NCBI GenBank assembly: GCA_000421085.1
Contig: ATWE01000023.1
Span: 1-64,000, forward strand
Source of the DNA: Ensifer sp. USDA 6670
GTDB taxonomy: Bacteria > Pseudomonadota > Alphaproteobacteria > Rhizobiales > Rhizobiaceae
Reading direction: 5' to 3'
DNA: 64,000 nucleotides
Shown here piece by piece: positions 58,860-64,000 of the stretch. Position 1 is the stretch's first letter, and the number at the start of each line of letters is the position of its first letter. The translations under genes were made by a program, and so were the position numbers. The notes under the pieces are model-generated. The model was given only the letters and a program-made list of their open reading frames with translations. It did not search any database and was not told the origin of the DNA.

Positions 58860-59447
58860 TCAAATGATCAGCACGGTCGTACCTACCGGGGTACGGCTAT
58901 AGAGATCGACGATGTCGTCGTTCGTCAAACGAATGCAACCGCTCGATACTGCCTGGCCGATCGTCCAGGGCTCGTTCGTCCCGTGCAGGCGGAACATGGT
59001 GTCATTTCCGCCCTGATAGAGATAGAGGGCGGCAGCCCCAAGCGGGTTATGCAGCCCTCCGCTCACTCCGCCGGCATATTGCGCCAGATGCGGCTTGCGG
59101 CGAATCATGTTTGCAGTCGGCGTCCAGGAGGGCCACTCCGCCTTGCGGCCGATTTTCGCCCGGCCTTTGAGGGTGCGGCCTTCCTCGCCTACGCCGATCC
59201 CGTAGCGAATCGCCGAACCGCCTCCCTGAACGTAATAGAGATAGCGCTCTTCCGTATTGACGACGATCGTTCCAGGCGCTTCGCCGCCATAATAGGCGAC
59301 CTCCTGCCTGCGGTATCGTGGGTCTATACGGGTCCTGGCTGATTGCGGGCTGTCCGCCGAGCGCAACGAACTGCAGCCAGAGGCAAAGAGAGCCAGGCTA
59401 CCCAGCACGAGTACCCGGCGCGTAATGCGATCCTTCTCCATTCTCAC
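58860..59447 (-). CDS. L,D-transpeptidase (YkuD family), exported
   Basis: 195 residues. An N-terminal Tat-like/lipoprotein leader (TRRVLVLGSLALFASGC) gives a lipobox cysteine near 25. The YkuD domain has TIVVNTEERYLYYVQGGG and the catalytic HGTNEPWTIGQAVSSGCIRL with the SxGC(I/V)R cysteine. It would form 3-3 peptidoglycan cross-links or attach proteins to the wall, activities common in Rhizobiales. The start could be the Met two codons later. Confidence 0.93.
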   Translation of the reverse strand: MRMEKDRITRRVLVLGSLALFASGCSSLRSADSPQSARTRIDPRYRRQEVAYYGGEAPGTIVVNTEERYLYYVQGGGSAIRYGIGVGEEGRTLKGRAKIGRKAEWPSWTPTANMIRRKPHLAQYAGGVSGGLHNPLGAAALYLYQGGNDTMFRLHGTNEPWTIGQAVSSGCIRLTNDDIVDLYSRTPVGTTVLII

Positions 59448-59608
59448 CTGCTGAGTAAATTGTGAGTCCCTACGATTTCGTGTTTAACACCCAAGCGCGT
59501 GTCGGCCAAGCCTTGCAACGGATACGACCGCAAGGATGAAACCTCTTGCGACCCGAACCGGCGTCTGATCGACTGGTTGGGGAAGAAGCGGAGACAAGGA
59601 GCGGCACG

Positions 59609-60364
59609 ATGAAACTCGGCCTGGATGGAAAAATCGCAATCGTGACCGGCGCGGGTTCCGGCATCGGCGCCGCCGTCTCCAGGCAACTTGGCGGCGAGGG
59701 TGCGGAGGTGATCGTCGCCGACCGCGACGCCGATGCGGCGCGCAGCGTCGTGGCTGAGATTCGCTCTGCCGGGGGCAGGGCTCGAGATTTCACCGTCGAC
59801 GTCGCCGATGCGGAGGCGGTGGAGCAATTGGTCGCCTTCACCGTCCGGGAATGCGGCGGTTTGCACCTGGCAGTCAACAATGCAGGCGTTGAGGGCCCGC
59901 GAAAAGCGACCGCGGACTATCCGCTCGAAGACTGGCGCAGACTGATCGAAGTCAATCTGAACGGCGTCTTCTACTGTATGAAATACGAGATCGCGGCCAT
60001 GCTCGGAAACGGCGGCGGCGCCATCGTCAACATGTCCTCGATTCTCGGCGCGGTTGCCTTGCCCACCGCGTCCGCCTACACCGCCGCCAAGCATGGGGTC
60101 GTGGGGCTCACGAAGGCTGCCGGGATCGAATACGCAAGAATGGGGATTCGCATCAATGCGGTCGGCCCCGGCTGGATCGAAACGCCGCTTCTGTCGGGAC
60201 ACTCGGAATTGGCGAAGACACGACGCCTGGAGGCGCTGCAGCCGCTCGGCCGGCGGGGAAAACCGGAGGAAGTCGCGGCTCTCGTCTGTTTCCTGCTGTC
60301 GGAACAGGCGAGCTTCATTACCGGCAGCTATCATCCGGTCGACGGGGCCTTTACGGCGCATTAG
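59609..60364 (+). CDS. Short-chain dehydrogenase/reductase
   Basis: 251 residues of classical SDR: AIVTGAGSGIGAAVSRQL, NNAGVEG, catalytic S in NMSSILG, YTAAKHGVVGL and the PGWIETPLL loop. Substrate not determinable. The ATG at 59609 is preceded by AAGGAG (59596-59601). Stand-alone plus-strand gene. Confidence 0.93.
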   Translation: MKLGLDGKIAIVTGAGSGIGAAVSRQLGGEGAEVIVADRDADAARSVVAEIRSAGGRARDFTVDVADAEAVEQLVAFTVRECGGLHLAVNNAGVEGPRKATADYPLEDWRRLIEVNLNGVFYCMKYEIAAMLGNGGGAIVNMSSILGAVALPTASAYTAAKHGVVGLTKAAGIEYARMGIRINAVGPGWIETPLLSGHSELAKTRRLEALQPLGRRGKPEEVAALVCFLLSEQASFITGSYHPVDGAFTAH

Positions 60365-60442
60365 AGCCCTTCCGGGAAGAGTGCATGACGGGTTTTCCGC
60401 CCGGAAGTGAAGTGTTAGGCCACGGCGCGACGCAGGTCCCGG

Positions 60443-61609
60443 TCAGGTCCTCCGTTTCTCTGCCACGAGAAATACCGCCAGCACGAAGCAAAGCATACCA
60501 AGGGACGCTGGCAGTCCCTGATGTCCGATCAGTTGGATGGCCAGTCCGGTCGCGGGCGAGCCCACGATGCCGCCGATGCCCCATACGAAGGCGAAGGCCG
60601 CGTTGCCGGCGATCAGCGCTTGGCCGCTGAAACGTTCGCCGAGCTGGATCAGCGACATTGTGTAGATTCCGAACGAGGCTCCGCCCCAGACGAAAAAGAG
60701 CGGCCAGATGAGCCATGTTTCGAAGATCGCCGGTAGCAGCAGGCAGCCGCCCAGTGAAGCCAAGGCGCAGAGAATCATGGTCCGCAGCGACCCCAACCGT
60801 TCGGCCACCCGCCCGAGCAAGATCTGCAGTACGGCATTACCTGCGATGAAACAGGTGATGAGCGAGGCGATGCGCCCTTCTGTGCTGCCAAGCGCCGCGC
60901 CATAGACCGCGAACAGGGAAAGCAGGGTCTGCTCCAGGGCGGCTGCGGCGAAAACCGCGAACAAGAGGAGCGGCGCCAGTGCGAAAAAGCCGCCGACCGA
61001 TGTTGCCTCGCCTTGATGTGGCATCGTTGGCAGGTGCGGCGCGACCGCAAGCACGATCAGTCCGCAGAGAAGGAAGGCCACGATGCCGACCATGAAGGGC
61101 GGCCACCCTTGCGTGCCGACCAGACCGAGCGACAGCGGACCGATGGCGAAGCCGCCCGAAACGATCGACGAATAGAGGCCCATGATTCGGCCCCGCCGCC
61201 GCGCGGGCGTGATCGAGAGCAGCCAGGTCTCGCTGACAACGTAAAGCGGATTGGCGAAGAACCCGAGCAGGAAACGCAGCGGCATCCAGGCCCAGACCTC
61301 CTGCGTCCAGCCAATCGCGATGAGCGTGAGCGCGGCCAGGCCCGAACACAGGATCGCAAGGCGCGCCCCGCCCACGCGCCGCGCCAGTGTCGGAATGAAG
61401 AGGGCGGATAGGATGAAACCCAGCGGGGTCATCGCCGCCGACAAGCCGATCAGACCAGGCGTCGTTCCCTGCCGCTCCAGGATAAAGCTGAGCAGGGGAT
61501 AGGTCAGCCCCTGTGCCACGGCGAAGACCGTGACGGTCGCGATGATGCCGGCCATAGCGGCCCATGGGATCTGGTCCTGTCGCGATAATGTCGTGCTTTC
61601 AGCCGTCAT
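60443..61609 (-). CDS. MFS transporter (YcaD-like)
   Basis: 388 residues, 12 hydrophobic segments. GLSAAMTPLGFILSALFIPTL, ARRVGGARLAILC and RRRGRIMGLYSSIVSGGFAIGP match the small MFS group of YcaD-type permeases. Substrate unknown. It ends 79 bp from the convergent SDR gene. Confidence 0.88.
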   Translation of the reverse strand: MTAESTTLSRQDQIPWAAMAGIIATVTVFAVAQGLTYPLLSFILERQGTTPGLIGLSAAMTPLGFILSALFIPTLARRVGGARLAILCSGLAALTLIAIGWTQEVWAWMPLRFLLGFFANPLYVVSETWLLSITPARRRGRIMGLYSSIVSGGFAIGPLSLGLVGTQGWPPFMVGIVAFLLCGLIVLAVAPHLPTMPHQGEATSVGGFFALAPLLLFAVFAAAALEQTLLSLFAVYGAALGSTEGRIASLITCFIAGNAVLQILLGRVAERLGSLRTMILCALASLGGCLLLPAIFETWLIWPLFFVWGGASFGIYTMSLIQLGERFSGQALIAGNAAFAFVWGIGGIVGSPATGLAIQLIGHQGLPASLGMLCFVLAVFLVAEKRRT

Positions 61610-61620
61610 GCAGATTCGCC

Positions 61621-61833
61621 TTATACTTGCCAGAAGGGCTTGGCGATCTCCGCCTCGGCCTCGAGCCTCGTCAAACCGATATCGCAGATCAAATGCGGAT
61701 CGTCCTTCAACCTTTGCTCAAGTTCGCAGCGAAAGCGCTTCCGCTCTTCCCACGTCGCGATAATGTTTCGAAGCGTCGCGAGGTGGTAGGGCCGACGCGG
61801 CATTTCCGTCAAAACGGAGCGGATATCGTTCAC
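61621..61833 (-). CDS. DUF1127 small protein
   Basis: 70 residues from a GTG with GGAGG upstream. The C-terminal half (TWEERKRFRCELEQRLKDDP, HLICDIGLTRLEAEAEIAKP) is a typical DUF1127 segment ending in KPFW. Members are short, arginine-rich regulators found in many copies in rhizobia and implicated in carbon, phosphate and RNA-related processes in Agrobacterium. It lies 11 bp before the MFS gene start on the same strand and is divergent from the TPR regulator. Confidence 0.85.
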   Translation of the reverse strand: MNDIRSVLTEMPRRPYHLATLRNIIATWEERKRFRCELEQRLKDDPHLICDIGLTRLEAEAEIAKPFWQV

Positions 61834-61958
61834 GGCAACCTCCAAACGGTTTGAGGGCAGAGCCCTCGACCTGAAAGAGGACGAATTCTGCGGGATGCGA
61901 ACAGCGTGGTAATTAAGCTCTTCCAAAAAGTTCTCAAAAACTGCCAAACGGACTATAG

Positions 61959-63476
61959 ATGCGCCCTATGCAGGGATCGCGTTTTGTCTTTGGTCCGTTC
62001 GTCCTTGATCCGGGTGCTGGAACGCTCGTTCGGAACGATGAGCCCGTTGCCGTGGGCTATCGCGGGCTGAAGCTGCTCGAGGCGCTCGTCGGGCGGCCTG
62101 GTGAGATCCTGGGAAAAGCCGAGTTGATGGATGCGGCGTGGCCGGGCAGGGCGGTCGAGGAAGGCAACCTCACCGTTCAGATCGCGCAACTGCGGAAGAT
62201 GCTTGGTGCTCCCCCCGACGGAGGCGAATGGATCGCCACGGTTCCGCGGGTCGGCTACCGCTTCACGGGGCCTGTCGAAAAGGCCGGCGGCGCGAAGCGA
62301 AAACCATTGCCGCTGCCCAACGAACCATCGATAGCCGTGTTGCCTTTCGTTAATTTCAGCAGCGATCCGGAGCAGGAATCCTTCGCGGATGGATTGACCG
62401 AAGACCTGATCACCGACCTGTCCAGGATCTCCGGCCTCTTCGTCATCGCGCGCAACTCGGCCTTTGCCATCAAAGGAAAGGCGAGGGACGTGCGCGAGAT
62501 CGCTGAGGATCTTGGCGTGCGCTATCTGCTGGAGGGTAGCGCACGACGCGCTGCGGGGCGCGTGCGCATCAACGCGCAGCTGGTCGATGCGGTGAGTGGC
62601 AATCATCTGTGGGCGGAACGCTTTGATCGCAGTCTCGAAGATATCTTTGCCGTTCAGGACGAGGTCACCGGCAAGATCGTGGAGGCGTTGCTCGGCCGGC
62701 TGCGCCCGCAGCCGCCGCGCAATCGCCCCAAAAATCTCGAGGCCTACGATCTCTGCGTGCGGGCGCGCAAGCTGATCGATGATTCGCCTCAGACGGCGCG
62801 GGAGGCGCATCTGATGCTCACCCGTGCGGTTTCGCTCGATCCGGAGTACGCCGAGGCCTGTCGCTGGCTTGCCATGAACCACTGGATGAGATGGGTGCAT
62901 TGGGGCGAGCCGGTCGAGCCCAACCGTAGCGTTGCTTTGAAGCTGGCGCGCAAAGCCGTGACGATCGATCCCAACGATGCCGGTTGCCGCTGGGTGCTGG
63001 CCAATCTGCTTGCATATGAGCGCAGCTTTGCCGAGGCGGATATGGAATTCGCCAAGGCGATTGAGCTCGACCCGAACGAGGCCGACACCTGGGCGACTTT
63101 ATCCGACATCGCGGTCTTGGCCGGGCGGGTAGAGGAGGGCCTTGAGCACATCCGCAAGGCGTTCCGGCTGAACCCGTTTCCGGCAAGCTGGTACTATCTG
63201 ACGCTCGGCCAGGCGCAATATGCCGCCCGCGAATACGAAGCCGCCGTCGCGACACTGCGCAGGGACGAGACGTATCGCACCAGCTCGCGACGTTTCCTGG
63301 CGGCAAGCCTTGCCCAACTGGGCCGGCTCGACGAGGCGCGCGCGGAAGTCGAGCTGTTCCTCGTCGGCAACCCGCATTTTTCAACCCGCCACTGGGCGAG
63401 TACGGAGCCGTTCCGCGACGCTGCGACGCTTGCGCATTTCCTCGACGGCTACCGCAAGGCGGGCCTTCCGGAGTGA
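61959..63476 (+). CDS. Winged-helix/TolB-like/TPR protein (adenylate-cyclase-associated type)
   Basis: 505 residues in three parts: an OmpR/CadC-type winged helix (VGYRGLKLLEALVGRPGEIL, VEEGNLTVQIAQLRKMLG, VPRVGYRFTG; about 10-105), a TolB-N-like domain (PSIAVLPFVNFSSDPEQESF, GLTEDLITDLSRISGLFVIA) and TPR repeats to the end. No cyclase domain or transmembrane segment is visible, so it is likely a soluble transcription factor. Such genes are highly multiplied in rhizobia. Function unknown. Confidence 0.88.
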   Translation: MRPMQGSRFVFGPFVLDPGAGTLVRNDEPVAVGYRGLKLLEALVGRPGEILGKAELMDAAWPGRAVEEGNLTVQIAQLRKMLGAPPDGGEWIATVPRVGYRFTGPVEKAGGAKRKPLPLPNEPSIAVLPFVNFSSDPEQESFADGLTEDLITDLSRISGLFVIARNSAFAIKGKARDVREIAEDLGVRYLLEGSARRAAGRVRINAQLVDAVSGNHLWAERFDRSLEDIFAVQDEVTGKIVEALLGRLRPQPPRNRPKNLEAYDLCVRARKLIDDSPQTAREAHLMLTRAVSLDPEYAEACRWLAMNHWMRWVHWGEPVEPNRSVALKLARKAVTIDPNDAGCRWVLANLLAYERSFAEADMEFAKAIELDPNEADTWATLSDIAVLAGRVEEGLEHIRKAFRLNPFPASWYYLTLGQAQYAAREYEAAVATLRRDETYRTSSRRFLAASLAQLGRLDEARAEVELFLVGNPHFSTRHWASTEPFRDAATLAHFLDGYRKAGLPE

Positions 63477-63503
63477 CGCTCAACTATCGTCAGGTCGTGC
63501 GGC

Positions 63504-63896
63504 CTACTCCTCGAAGCGACTCGTTTCGTCACGATCTCGCTCGTATCGTCTCTTGAGGGGAAACTGCGGCAGCCAGGATTCGCGGCGGACGGTCCAGCTT
63601 TCGTAGGTCGGCATCAATTGATCAGTGGCGTCGAGGGATCCTAGGTTCAACTCGATTTCGTCTCCGGTGCGTGCGAAGACGGTCGAGCCGCAGCGGGGAC
63701 AGAAATGCCGACCGGCGTAATCGCGGGTCTCGCCATCGATCGTCACAGACTTCTCGGGGAAAATGGCTGACGCGTGGAAAAGAGCCCCGTGATGCTTGCG
63801 GCAGTCGAGACAATGGCAGAGTCCGACCCGGTATGGTCGTCCCGACGCCATAAATCGCACGTTGCCGCACAGGCAACCGCCTGTGAATCGATCCAT
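63504..63896 (-). CDS. GFA (glutathione-dependent formaldehyde-activating) family protein
   Basis: 130 residues with the Mss4-like zinc fold: GGCLCGNVRF, LCHCLDCRKHHGALFHAS and HFCPRCGSTVFA supply the zinc-binding cysteines. Named after the GFA enzyme that speeds the formaldehyde-glutathione reaction, but most members are uncharacterised, so the reaction should not be assumed. Last gene in the window; the remaining 104 bp shows nothing recognisable. Confidence 0.9.
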   Translation of the reverse strand: MDRFTGGCLCGNVRFMASGRPYRVGLCHCLDCRKHHGALFHASAIFPEKSVTIDGETRDYAGRHFCPRCGSTVFARTGDEIELNLGSLDATDQLMPTYESWTVRRESWLPQFPLKRRYERDRDETSRFEE

Positions 63897-64000
63897 ACTG
63901 CGTCTCCTCTAAATCAAGCGGTCCAGCGTTGAGGTTGTCCGGCATCCCGAGAGGTGTGCTTGTCGCATGCCCATCTGTCCCATGTAGAATGTGACGGGCT

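Overview
The window looks like chromosomal DNA of a Sinorhizobium/Ensifer (Rhizobiales, Alphaproteobacteria). Coding density is high and third positions are GC-rich. The gene order matches what I remember of the S. meliloti chromosome: nrdJ, uvrA/ssb, gyrA, the arsR-abcR-lsrB-trxB-lrp-lpsCDE/lpsB-greA block, carB, and coaD-ppi-ppi-queA-tgt. Species is not determined. No tRNA, rRNA, CRISPR array or intact transposon was seen.

Layout. 1-4.5 kb: a nitric-oxide response module (a CRP/FNR-type regulator with its own FNR-type box, a Ric/YtfE di-iron repair protein and NnrS). It ends in a truncated DUF6522 gene abutting a decayed TIR-domain gene, which looks like a rearrangement scar. 4.6-13.8 kb: B12-dependent ribonucleotide reductase nrdJ with a pair of NrdR boxes, a DUF72 protein, and the divergent SOS genes uvrA and ssb sharing a perfect GAAC-N7-GAAC box. 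13.8-19.1 kb: an exported-protein island (octaheme cytochrome c/TPR protein, periplasmic HAD phosphatase, sulfatase) inserted between ssb and marC-gyrA. 19.4-28.9 kb: marC, gyrA, a LysR/epimerase pair, a lytic transglycosylase, GNAT and aminoglycoside-phosphotransferase-like genes, and an arsR-OYE operon.

29.2-37.4 kb: two tandem small RNAs that I identify as AbcR1/AbcR2 lie between arsR and lsrB, followed by trxB, lrp and the LPS-core glycosyltransferases lpsC, lpsD, lpsE and lpsB, then greA. 37.6-50.6 kb: two MFS pumps and a MATE pump, carB, a zinc alcohol dehydrogenase, a zinc metallopeptidase, and a divergent aldo/keto reductase-LysR pair. 50.7-55.1 kb: an unlisted 43-residue membrane peptide behind a consensus EcfG/RpoE2 promoter, then coaD, periplasmic and cytoplasmic cyclophilins, a Sinorhizobium-type intergenic repeat, queA and tgt. 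55.3-64 kb: a three-gene operon (ICMT-like methyltransferase, E2-like acyltransferase, SDR with a SEC-C tail), two lipoproteins (one only 46 residues), an L,D-transpeptidase, an SDR, an MFS protein, a DUF1127 protein divergent from a winged-helix/TolB/TPR regulator, and a GFA-family protein.

The themes are core housekeeping (DNA precursors, repair, gyrase, pyrimidine/arginine precursor, queuosine), envelope building (LPS core, peptidoglycan), redox/NO stress, and regulatory RNA. The least explained parts are the octaheme/HAD/sulfatase island, the ICMT-acyltransferase-SDR/SEC-C operon, the general-stress micro-membrane protein and the decayed junction near 4045.
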